NCBI GenBank assembly: GCA_016235165.1
Contig: JACRLX010000012.1
Span: forward strand, 48,886-112,885
Source of the DNA: Rhodocyclales bacterium
GTDB taxonomy: Bacteria > Pseudomonadota > Gammaproteobacteria > Burkholderiales > Rhodocyclaceae
Length of the DNA: 64,000 nucleotides
Direction: 5' to 3'
Shown: one piece after another, positions 56,728 through 64,000 of the stretch
How positions within the stretch are numbered: position 1 is the stretch's first letter
Layout of the letters: each line of letters starts with the position of its first letter
Notes under the pieces: model-generated
Told to the model about the DNA's origin: nothing
The model's database searches: none
The model's input: only the letters and a program-made list of their open reading frames with translations
Position numbers and translations under genes: made by a program

Positions 56728-57568
56728 GGATTTCATGACCGATGGCGTAGTCGCCGCCGTCGTGGGTGACGGGGATCGCCAGCATGCCGGCGAAGCTGAC
56801 GCAGCGCGCGTCGCCGGTGAGGCCGCTGACGCCGATTTCCATGCTCTCCTGGGGCAGGCGGGCTTGCGCCCGATAGGTGCCGAACAGGCGATCCCAGATC
56901 GAAAGGTTGAAGCCGAAATTGCTGTTGGCCTCGGCATGGTCGGTCGAGTGATGCACGCGGTGCATGTCTGGCGTCACCAGCAACAGGCGCAGTGCGGCGT
57001 CGATGCCGGCAGGCAGCCTGACGTTGCCGTGGTTGAACATGGCCGTGGCGTTGAGCAGTACCTCGAACACCAGCACGGCGGCGGCTGGGGCGCCGAGCAC
57101 GGCGATCACGGCGAACTTGATCAGCATCGAGAGGATGATCTCGACCGGATGGAAACGGGCGCCGGTGCTGAGGTCGTAGTCGGGATCGGCGTGGTGCACC
57201 TGGTGCAGGCGCCAGAGCACCGGCACGGCATGGACCATCACGTGCTGCAGCCAGATGGCGAAGTCCATCGCCACCACCGCCAGCAGCAGCGCCAGCCAGC
57301 CCGGCACATCGATATTGTTGAGCAGGCCCCAGCCGCGCTGCGCGGCGAGCGCGGCGAAGGCCACTCCGGCGAAGGGGAAGAACACCCGCAGCAGCACGGT
57401 GTTGAACGCCACCAGGCCGAGGTTGGCGCTCCAGCGCTTGAGGCGGGTATGCAGCCTGGCGCGGCGCGGCGCGGCGACTTCCCAGGCGGCCATCACGGCG
57501 AAGACGCCGAGGAAGGCGGCGAGCCGGATCGCCGCTTCGTTGGCCAGCGCGAATTCGTTGAACGTCAT
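56723..57568 (-). CDS. Sterol desaturase / fatty acid hydroxylase family protein
   Basis: The ATG at 57568 (MTFNEFALANEAAIRLAAF) is chosen. 281 aa with about five helices and the di-iron histidine boxes LQHVMVHAVPVLWRLHQVHHAD and MHRVHHSTDHAE. It hydroxylates or desaturates a lipid substrate. It is divergent from the ArsR-rhodanese gene and may share the palindromic operator region at 57617-57652. Confidence 0.87.
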   Translation of the reverse strand: MTFNEFALANEAAIRLAAFLGVFAVMAAWEVAAPRRARLHTRLKRWSANLGLVAFNTVLLRVFFPFAGVAFAALAAQRGWGLLNNIDVPGWLALLLAVVAMDFAIWLQHVMVHAVPVLWRLHQVHHADPDYDLSTGARFHPVEIILSMLIKFAVIAVLGAPAAAVLVFEVLLNATAMFNHGNVRLPAGIDAALRLLLVTPDMHRVHHSTDHAEANSNFGFNLSIWDRLFGTYRAQARLPQESMEIGVSGLTGDARCVSFAGMLAIPVTHDGGDYAIGHEIR

Positions 57569-57616
57569 ATGCTTCTCTCCTGTTCGGGCTTGCGTCCGCT
57601 CGGGCGGCGGGCTACA

Positions 57617-57652
57617 ATTCAACCAGTCAACTATTCAACCGATTGGTTGAAT
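57617..57652 (+). promoter_or_regulatory. Palindromic operator of the ArsR-rhodanese regulator
   Basis: ATTCAACC-GATT-GGTTGAAT (57633-57652) is a perfect 8-bp inverted repeat; a third ATTCAACC half-site lies 16 bp upstream (57617-57624). It lies 20 bp before the regulator ATG, between divergent genes, as expected for an autoregulated ArsR-type repressor. Confidence 0.82.
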
Positions 57653-57672
57653 ATTACGGAGCGTCCCCCAGA

Positions 57673-58332
57673 ATGTCAACCGGAAACTTCAAGCAGGACA
57701 TCTACGAGCAGCTGGCGCGTGTGGCCAAGGCCATCGGCCACGCCAACCGGCTGGAGCTGCTGGAGTTCGTCAGCCAGGGCCCGCGCGGTGTGGATGAACT
57801 GGCAGCGATGACGAAACTGTCCGTGGCCAATGCCTCCAAGCACCTGCAGGAGCTGCGCCAGGCCGGCCTGGTCCGCGCGCGCAAGGAAGGCGTGCGGGTG
57901 TACTACGAGGTCGCCGGCCCCGACGTGGTGGATTTGCTCGGCGCCCTGGCCACGGTGGCCGAGTCGCGCGTGGCCGAGGTGGCGCAACTGCTGCGCACCT
58001 ATGTCACGGCGCGCGACGATCTGGAACCGGTGCCGGCGCGGGAACTGCTCAAGCGCGCGAAACAGGGCCTGGTCACGGTGCTCGACGTGCGCCCGCCCGA
58101 GGAATATGCCGCCGGTCACGTGCCGGGGGCGATCAACCTCACGCTGGAAACGCTTTCCGGCCACCTGCGGCGCCTGCCCAGGGGGCGCGAGGTCGTCGCT
58201 TACTGTCGCGGACCCTACTGCCTGCTCTCGGTGGATGCCGTCGCGCTGCTGCGCGAGAAGGGCTACCAGGCGCGGCGCCTGGAGGATGGCTTTCCGGAAT
58301 GGAAGGCGGCCGGGCTTCCCGTCGAAGCCTGA
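57673..58332 (+). CDS. ArsR-family regulator fused to rhodanese
   Basis: The ATG at 57673 (MSTGNFKQDIYEQLARV) is chosen; the track start lies in the operator. 219 aa. Winged-helix ArsR domain (~10-95, GVDELAAMTKLSVANASKHLQEL) and a rhodanese domain (~115-218) with the active site AYCRGPYCLLSVDAV. Such fusions sense sulfane sulfur (persulfide) through the rhodanese cysteine. It likely controls itself, the DsrE gene and perhaps the divergent operon. Confidence 0.9.
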   Translation: MSTGNFKQDIYEQLARVAKAIGHANRLELLEFVSQGPRGVDELAAMTKLSVANASKHLQELRQAGLVRARKEGVRVYYEVAGPDVVDLLGALATVAESRVAEVAQLLRTYVTARDDLEPVPARELLKRAKQGLVTVLDVRPPEEYAAGHVPGAINLTLETLSGHLRRLPRGREVVAYCRGPYCLLSVDAVALLREKGYQARRLEDGFPEWKAAGLPVEA

Positions 58333-58355
58333 GTTCGCCGGCAAGGGAGAAAATC

Positions 58356-58709
58356 ATGGCAAAGAACTTGTTCATACTCAACGATCCACCCTACGGCACC
58401 GAGCGCAGCTACAACGCGCTGCGGCTGGCGAACTCGCTGGCCAAGGCGGCCGGCGAGGAAGTGCGCGTATTTCTGATGGGCGATGCCGCCGCCTGCGCCA
58501 AAGCGGGGCAGAAGGTGCCGCAGGGCTATTACAACCTCGCCGACATGCTGGGCATGGTGGCGCGGCGCAGCACCGGGGTGGCGGTCTGCGCCACCTGCAT
58601 GGACGCGCGCGGCATCACCGAGGGCGAACTGGCCGAGGGCGCGGCGCGCGGCACCCTGGCCCAGCTCACCGAATGGACCACCTGGGCCGACAAGGTCCTG
58701 GTGTTCTGA
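58356..58709 (+). CDS. DsrE-family sulfur-carrier-like protein
   Basis: The ATG at 58356 follows GGGAGA. 117 aa. LFILNDPPYGTERSYNALRLANSLAKA and VRVFLMGDAAACAKAGQKVPQGYYNL are DsrE/DsrF-like. Cysteines at VCATCMDARGI match the position of the active cysteine in related sulfur-transfer proteins. It follows the sulfane-sulfur-sensing regulator by 23 bp. Confidence 0.88.
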   Translation: MAKNLFILNDPPYGTERSYNALRLANSLAKAAGEEVRVFLMGDAAACAKAGQKVPQGYYNLADMLGMVARRSTGVAVCATCMDARGITEGELAEGAARGTLAQLTEWTTWADKVLVF

Positions 58710-58721
58710 CGAGACCGAAGG

Positions 58722-59057
58722 GTGAGTCCGGTCAAGGTGATCTCGCAGCAGCCGCCCGGCGGGCGCTGCACTCTTTACGCCCGCTATGCTGAGGCCATCT
58801 GCGCAGCCACCGGCTGGTCGCACGCCGTCGTCCATAGCGAGAACCGTGACGCCCACGGCGTGGGTTTTCCCAGCCTGTGTATCCGCGATGTGGTGCTGCA
58901 ACCGGAGGACTTCTTCTTGCTCACGGCGGAAGACGTTTGCGGCCACCTGGAGCGCCTTGAAGTCGATTCCGTGCTGGTTCGGAACCTGCGCCCCCGGATG
59001 CAGGCCATCCTCGACGAGTTCATCGAATCGGCAGGCGTCGCGCCGGGCAAGGCGTAA
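58722..59057 (+). CDS. Unknown 111-aa protein in the sulfur-transfer cluster
   Basis: GTG start (VSPVKVISQQPPGGRC) 12 bp after the DsrE gene. It has cysteines in GGRCTLYARYAEAICAA, FPSLCIRDVV and AEDVCGHLERL, with no membrane segment and a mixed alpha/beta look. I do not recognise the family. Position suggests a role with the DsrE protein. Confidence 0.6.
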   Translation: MSPVKVISQQPPGGRCTLYARYAEAICAATGWSHAVVHSENRDAHGVGFPSLCIRDVVLQPEDFFLLTAEDVCGHLERLEVDSVLVRNLRPRMQAILDEFIESAGVAPGKA

Positions 59058-59090
59058 AGTAGCACGTTCATTCCGAACGCCTGTTTTGCC

Positions 59091-60026
59091 ATGGAAACCG
59101 ATCACGCCCGGCTGCGACGCATCCACCTGCTGGCCCTGTTGCTTGCCGCCCTGTCGCTGCTGATCGTCCTGATCAGCGCCTATATCCGCCTCAATGGCGC
59201 CGGGCTCGGTTGCTCTCCGTGGCCGGAATGCTATGGACAGATTTTGGCCGGCGGGCCGCACCCCCATGCCGGTGGCGTGCGCGTCCTGCATCGGGTCGTT
59301 GCCTCGCTGGCCTTGTTTCTCGGCTTCGGCCTGCTCTGGCAATGCCTGCGGCCGCAACCGCTGCCGGGACCGAAGGGATCTGCCACCGCATTGCTGGTCC
59401 TGATGCTCCTGCTTACGGTCGTCGGCGTGTTCAGCGCCGATCCGCACCGGGTCTGGGCCGGCGTGATCAACATGCTCGGCGGCGCGGTGCTGGTCCTGCT
59501 GTCATGGCGCACGGTACTGGCGGCAAGGATCGACAGGCCGCCAGCCGGGGTGCAAAGTGGCGCCGCGCTGGTGCATGCCGGGCTGGGTTTTCTGGTGTTC
59601 GCCCTGGTCCTCGGCGCCTTGATCGGCGCCCGTTACGCGGCCCCGGCCTGCCCGACGCTGCCCGGCTGCGCGGAAGCCGCGTGGCCGGCGGTGGATGGAC
59701 TGGCGGCGCTGAATCCGATCGCCACGGTGAATGCGCCGGCGATGCTGGGCGATGCCGGCGGCGCCGCCTTGCATCTATTGCATCGCTATTGCGCCCTCGC
59801 CACCGTGCTGCTGCTGGGGTTAGGCGCGATCCATGGTCTCGCGCGAGCCGGGGCGCGCGCAGTCGCGGCGTCGGTGCTGCTGTTGCTGCTGCTCCAGTTT
59901 GCGCTCGGGGTGCTGACTGTCCTCGGCGGCTTTGCACTCTGGCTGGCCGTTGCCCACAGCGCGGGCGCCGCCATGCTGCTGGCGGCCGGCGTGCATCTGA
60001 TGCTGCGACTGCGGGCTACGGTTTAG
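59091..60026 (+). CDS. COX15/CtaA-family haem A synthase-like membrane protein
   Basis: 311 aa with eight predicted helices in two four-helix halves. Histidines at the expected places: HRVVASLALFLGF, LVHAGLGFLVF, LLHRYCALATVL and VAHSAGAAMLL. An ECY/C loop (CSPWPECYGQ, ACPTLPGCAE) resembles the CtaA cysteine pair. It converts haem O to haem A for cytochrome oxidases; no oxidase or ctaB is in the window, so it is a lone copy. Its stop overlaps the convergent next gene by 4 bp. Confidence 0.82.
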   Translation: METDHARLRRIHLLALLLAALSLLIVLISAYIRLNGAGLGCSPWPECYGQILAGGPHPHAGGVRVLHRVVASLALFLGFGLLWQCLRPQPLPGPKGSATALLVLMLLLTVVGVFSADPHRVWAGVINMLGGAVLVLLSWRTVLAARIDRPPAGVQSGAALVHAGLGFLVFALVLGALIGARYAAPACPTLPGCAEAAWPAVDGLAALNPIATVNAPAMLGDAGGAALHLLHRYCALATVLLLGLGAIHGLARAGARAVAASVLLLLLLQFALGVLTVLGGFALWLAVAHSAGAAMLLAAGVHLMLRLRATV

Positions 60027-62818
60027 GCGACGCGCATGCCGTCCCGCGCCCGCGCCAAGGCGAGGTAGTGGGCGAACTCGACGGCCGGCAGTGGCCGCGA
60101 GTAGAAATAACCCTGGGCTTCCTCGCAGTGCTGGCGGCGCAGGAAGCCGACCAGTTCTTCATCTTCCACGCCCTCGGCAAGGGTCTTCAGGTTCAGGCTC
60201 AGCGCCATCTGGATAATGGCCTTGACCATCGAGGCGTTACCCGGCTGCTTCTCGATGTCATGGACAAAGGAGCGGTCGATTTTCAGCTTATCCACCTTGA
60301 AGCGCGTCAGGTAGGAAAGGCTGGAGTAGCCGGTGCCGAAGTCGTCGATCGAGAGCATCACGCCCAGCGCCTTGAGACGCTGCACGGTTTCCAGCATTTG
60401 GTCGGTGTCGTGGATCAGGATGGATTCGGTCAGCTCCAGTTCAAGGCAGTGCGGAGGCAGGCCGGATTCCTGCAGCGCCTGGCGCACGCAGGCCTCGATG
60501 TCGCCGCGCTTGAACTGGATCGCCGAGACATTCACCGCGATGACCAGTTGCGGCAGCCCGGTCTTGCGCCAGGCCGCCGCCTGGCGGCAGGCTTCGCGCA
60601 GCACCCAGGCGCCGATCGGCACGATCAGGCCGCTTTCCTCGGCGATGGTGATGAAGTGTTCCGGCGTCAGCAGCCCTCGCTCCGGGTGGTTCCAGCGGAT
60701 CAGGGCCTCGGCGCCGATGACGCGTCCATTGGCCAGGTCGATCTGCGGCTGGTAGTGCAGGCGGAATTCGCCGCGTTCCATGGCGTGCAGCAGGCCGACG
60801 CGCACGCGCTGGTGTTCGACGGCATCGATGTTCATCTGCTCGGTGAAGAAGCTGCACGCATTGCGCCCGGTTTCCTTGGCGTGGTACATGGCAGTGTCGG
60901 CACGCTTGAGCAGCGTGTCGATGTCGTGCCCGTCGTCGGGGAACACCGCGATGCCGATCGAGCTGGAAGTAGATAGCTCGTTGCCCTCGATGTTGAAGGT
61001 CGGCGTCAGCGCTTCGAGGATCTTGTCGGTCACGGTGGTGATGCCGTCGGTGTCGTGGACGTTGCCGAGCACGATGAGGAATTCGTCGCCGCCCTGGCGG
61101 CAGATCGTGTCGCTGTCGCGGATACACAGCATCAGGCGCGAGGCGACCGCCTGTAGCAGCAGGTCGCCGACGGCGTGGCCGAAGGAATCGTTGATGGTCT
61201 TGAAATTGTCGAGATCGAGAAACATCAGTGCGGTGCGGCTGCCGGAGCGCTCGGCCAGGGCAATCGCCAGTTCCAGGCGTTCCATGGCCAGGCGGCGGTT
61301 GGGCAAGCCGGTCAGCGGATCATGGAAGGCCATGTACTCGATGCGCTCTTCCGCGCGCTTGCGGTCGCTGATGTCGAGGAAGCCGAATACATAGTGCCCG
61401 GGGCGTCGCTCGGCATCGCGGATCACCGAAACATGCAACCATGCCGGGTAGGTTTCGCCGCCGCGCCGGCGGTGCCGGACTTCACCCTGCCAATGGTCGG
61501 CATGCCGCAGGTGCTGGCCGATCATGGCGGTGAATTTCTCGTCGCCCTGCTCGTCGCCCAGCAATTGCAGGGAATGTCCGGCCACTTCCTCGGCGACATA
61601 GCCGGTCATCTCGGTGAAGGCGCGGTTGACCGAGACGATGCGCATCGAGGCGTCGGCGATGACGATGCTTTCGCAACTGCTCTCGAACACGCGGGCCGAG
61701 AGGCGCAGCTTTTCCGCGCTCTCCTTGAGCGAATTCTTCTGCTGGTTGATATGCGATTGCAACAGGTTGAAGCTGTGCAGCAGGCGTTGTATCTCCTTGC
61801 TGCCCTCGGCCAGCAGGGGTTGCAGGGGCATCTTGCCCTGCGTCATCTCGTCAAGGGTTTTCGCCGCCCGTGACAGCGGCGTCAACTGGCCGTGCAGGTA
61901 AAGCCAGAGCAGGATCGGAATGATCAGCGAGGACAGCGTGGCACCGAAGTAGATCTTGTCGCGGATCGAATTGATCGATTCGAAGGCAATGCCGGTGGGC
62001 ATGCTGGCGACCACCATCCAGCCGGGAGTGCGCATGCGGCGCGCCGAACTCAATTCCTCCTCGCCCGTCGGGCCGGGGCCGACGCCGGAACCCTCCTGCC
62101 CCTCGCGATAGCGCCCGAGCATGCCGCCGCCGTTGGCCGGCAGCGCTTGCAGCACCAGCGAGGCGTTGGTCGAGGCCAGGTAGAGCTGATCCTTGAGCGA
62201 AACGACATGCACGCTTTCCTCGGTGCGCAGCTTGCCTGCCACGACGCCGGCGAACATGTCGTCGCCGAGGATGCGCACGCTGCCGATCAGCGCCGCCGTG
62301 ACGCGGCCTTCGCCATCGCGGATCGGCGCGCCCATCAGCAGCAGCGGCTGGCGATCGACGCCGTCGCGGGACGGCGCGTCGATGGCCGGAATGCCCAGGC
62401 GGATCAGCTTGCGGAAGAATTCGCGGTGGGTGAAATCGAGTTCGTCGGTGGCGCCGAACTGCGGACTCAGCGCCAGCGTCCGACCATCGGCCGAGACCAC
62501 GCGCAGGCCGCCGCCAAAGGCCCTCTGGTGCAGGTTGCCTTCGGCCAGAAACTGGCTCAGGCGCGCCGGGCTGGCCACCCATTGCGGCTTTACCGCTTTT
62601 GCCGCCTCGGCGAGGGTGGCCAGGCGGTCGCGGGTGGCATTGTCGAGGCTGTCGGCGATGCGCTGCACGCGCGAAAACTGGTGCGCCGTCAGGGCCGCCT
62701 CGAACTCGCTGCGGACTTCCCGTTCCAGCTTGAAGGCCAATACCATCACGGTGCTGACGAACAGCAGCGCGGTAAACAGGCTGAGCTTGGATTTGAGGCT
62801 GAGCGAATGTGCGGGCAT
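60023..62818 (-). CDS. Cache-HAMP-PAS-GGDEF-EAL signalling protein
   Basis: 931 aa. Helix ~12-30, periplasmic double-Cache domain (~33-290, DELDFTHREFFRKLIRLG), second helix (~295-315), HAMP, PAS (~375-490), GGDEF with RQGGDEFLIV, and EAL with AEALIRWNHPERG, TESILIH, IDDFGTGYSSLSYL and AEGVEDEEL. Both catalytic domains look intact, so it may be bifunctional in c-di-GMP turnover. A gap of ~206 bp to the IS630 element follows upstream; it holds a CTCTAAAAT promoter-like box and nothing else that I can identify. Confidence 0.92.
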   Translation of the reverse strand: MPAHSLSLKSKLSLFTALLFVSTVMVLAFKLEREVRSEFEAALTAHQFSRVQRIADSLDNATRDRLATLAEAAKAVKPQWVASPARLSQFLAEGNLHQRAFGGGLRVVSADGRTLALSPQFGATDELDFTHREFFRKLIRLGIPAIDAPSRDGVDRQPLLLMGAPIRDGEGRVTAALIGSVRILGDDMFAGVVAGKLRTEESVHVVSLKDQLYLASTNASLVLQALPANGGGMLGRYREGQEGSGVGPGPTGEEELSSARRMRTPGWMVVASMPTGIAFESINSIRDKIYFGATLSSLIIPILLWLYLHGQLTPLSRAAKTLDEMTQGKMPLQPLLAEGSKEIQRLLHSFNLLQSHINQQKNSLKESAEKLRLSARVFESSCESIVIADASMRIVSVNRAFTEMTGYVAEEVAGHSLQLLGDEQGDEKFTAMIGQHLRHADHWQGEVRHRRRGGETYPAWLHVSVIRDAERRPGHYVFGFLDISDRKRAEERIEYMAFHDPLTGLPNRRLAMERLELAIALAERSGSRTALMFLDLDNFKTINDSFGHAVGDLLLQAVASRLMLCIRDSDTICRQGGDEFLIVLGNVHDTDGITTVTDKILEALTPTFNIEGNELSTSSSIGIAVFPDDGHDIDTLLKRADTAMYHAKETGRNACSFFTEQMNIDAVEHQRVRVGLLHAMERGEFRLHYQPQIDLANGRVIGAEALIRWNHPERGLLTPEHFITIAEESGLIVPIGAWVLREACRQAAAWRKTGLPQLVIAVNVSAIQFKRGDIEACVRQALQESGLPPHCLELELTESILIHDTDQMLETVQRLKALGVMLSIDDFGTGYSSLSYLTRFKVDKLKIDRSFVHDIEKQPGNASMVKAIIQMALSLNLKTLAEGVEDEELVGFLRRQHCEEAQGYFYSRPLPAVEFAHYLALARARDGMRVA

Positions 62819-63024
62819 GTGAACGCGGAATCATCCACCGCTGGTGGCACCTGGTCCGCAGCCTACGTTTCGAGGCCTTTCCCGCCGCGTGCAAAATTCA
62901 CGGAATTGCGCCGAAACATCATTAACTTGTCGGAAAGTGTGAAAGGTTTGGCAGGAACCGGGCCAAATCGATCAAGCGGCGAGTGCCTCTAAAATCGGTG
63001 GCGGCGCGGGGCCCTGAATGACTA

Positions 63025-64000
63025 GGGTCTGTTCTCATTTATTGAGACTCGTATAAGTAGATGACATCAGAAAGCCAGCTCAGCCTGTTTCCAGAACGCG
63101 GTGATCAATGTGGGTCGTCGCTGCATGGACTTGAGCCGATTGCGGGCGAACTGACCGACTTCGCCGATGGTGTCGAGGCTCCGTTCAGTTCTTCCAGCCA
63201 AGCGTTGAGCTTCCGGCTGCGATGGATCGCCGCGCCATCCCAGATGATCAGCAGTGGCTTTTTGATCTGACGCCTGAGCGCACCGAGAAATTCGATGATT
63301 TGCTCGGAGCGAATGGCGCCAGGAAAGAAGCGAAAGTAGAACTGCGAGAAAGACAGACCGGCAATGGCCGAGAGTTGCTTCCAGGTAAAGCTGTGCTGGA
63401 GAACCGGTGTCTGTCCGCGCAGGCTCCAGGTACGGGCAACGCTGGGCCGTTCGCTCAATCCGGATTCGTCGATGAAGACGAGGGTGCGGCCTTCGCGCTG
63501 GGCTTTTTTTTGAGCGCAGGCCAGCCGTGCCGCTTCCACCGAACAATCTCCGGCTCGTTGCGCTGGATAGCGCGCTTCTCGGGCTTCTGGCAGGAGAATC
63601 CCAGCCGGCGCAGCAGGTGCCACAAATGGCCGGTGCTGTATTCCACGCCAAACTGCTTGGTGATGACTTTGCCGATCCGTGGCAGCGTCCATAGCTCGGT
63701 CGGATACCCGGCTGCCAATGCCCCAGCCATGAGTACCTTGCCCAGCTCTCGCTCCTGCTCGGCGTCGAGTTGGCGTGGCCGGCCCAAATCACCGCGCTTG
63801 AGCGACTCCTTGCCACCCTCGGCCAGCCGCTGCTCCCAGGTCGCTACTGTTTGTCGCGCCACACCGAGTTCCCGTGCGACCTCCGACTTCGACATGCCGC
63901 TTGCCAAGAGCTTTGCGCCCTTGAGCCGGCGTTTCTCCAATGCCTTGAAATCCCGCTTGTGCTTCATCGTCGTACCCCGAAACGAACACAAGCAGATTAA
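63025..64000 (-). mobile_element. IS630-family insertion sequence, degenerate, truncated by the window edge
   Basis: One end is placed at 63025, where GGGTCTGTTCTCATTTATTGAG begins just after a TA dinucleotide, the usual IS630 target. The other end lies beyond 64000. The boundary is inferred, as the second inverted repeat and TA copy are not visible. Confidence 0.7.
63067..63967 (-). pseudogene. IS630 transposase with poly-A frameshift and C-terminal internal deletion
   Basis: The start is the ATG at 63967 (MKHKRDFKALEKRRLKGAKLL), with an HTH (MSKSEVARELGVARQTVATWEQRL). The frame changes at a run of eight A (WPALKKK then AQREGRTLVFIDESG), as in IS630 elements with programmed slippage. The DDE-domain motifs VFIDESG and LLIIWDGAAIHRS are present. 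Then the PxYxPELNPxE segment with the third acidic residue is missing: the sequence jumps, in another frame, to SLDTIGEVGQF and the usual tail QRRPTLITAFWKQAEL. So it is inactive. Confidence 0.82.

Overview
This is a GC-rich chromosomal window, most likely from a betaproteobacterium with a respiratory lifestyle (Rhodocyclales/Sterolibacteriaceae-like; the lineage is inferred from gene content and codon use, not tested). There is no tRNA, rRNA or CRISPR array. Many long ORFs in the track are antisense shadows caused by high GC.

Layout. 1-7822 (minus): a glycine cleavage operon gcvT-gcvH-gcvP behind a tandem glycine riboswitch. It is interrupted between gcvT and gcvH by a lower-GC anti-phage module (SMC-like ATPase, HNH nuclease, DUF3800 protein; Septu-like) and a 65-codon gene scar. 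7907-10569 (plus): an SOS operon lexA-imuA-imuB with a perfect LexA box. Its partner polymerase dnaE2 lies 19 kb away (29654-32815) behind its own SOS box. 10737-17446: two hybrid histidine kinases flanking an HDOD-REC-GGDEF protein.

17584-28646 is the most structured part: two related respiratory cytochrome operons arranged as mirror images. Each has an ethylbenzene-dehydrogenase-type haem-binding protein plus multihaem or membrane partners, and each lies next to its own NtrC-type two-component system. Each cytochrome operon has a good sigma-54 promoter and a pair of 18-bp palindromes 20 bp apart, overlapping the 3' end of the regulator gene. All four palindromes fit one consensus (GTCAC-N6-GNGNCA-like). 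A TauE/SafE exporter follows.

32859-35620: a PaeR7I/XhoI-like type II restriction-modification pair inserted at the 3' end of dnaE2, with a decayed second copy of the dnaE2 tail on its far side. 35630-50278: a hydrolase, a c-haem-sensing hybrid kinase, a GGDEF/EAL protein, a FeeM-like N-acyltransferase, a glycosyltransferase-msrA-msrB operon, an ECF sigma/zinc anti-sigma/CWC/c-haem diguanylate cyclase operon, a haloacid dehalogenase and arsS. 51113-59057: a tightly coupled operon for an octahaem hydroxylamine-oxidoreductase-like cytochrome, a trihaem cytochrome and a NapH-ferredoxin-GltD fusion, next to rhodanese, DsrE and ArsR-rhodanese genes with a palindromic operator. The window ends with a CtaA-like protein, a Cache-PAS-GGDEF-EAL protein and a degenerate IS630 element cut by the window edge.

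Together the genes describe redox-linked signalling (haem-c sensors, c-di-GMP, sigma-54 control of cytochromes), sulfur/nitrogen electron transfer, an SOS mutagenesis system, and two acquired defence modules placed inside or beside housekeeping genes.
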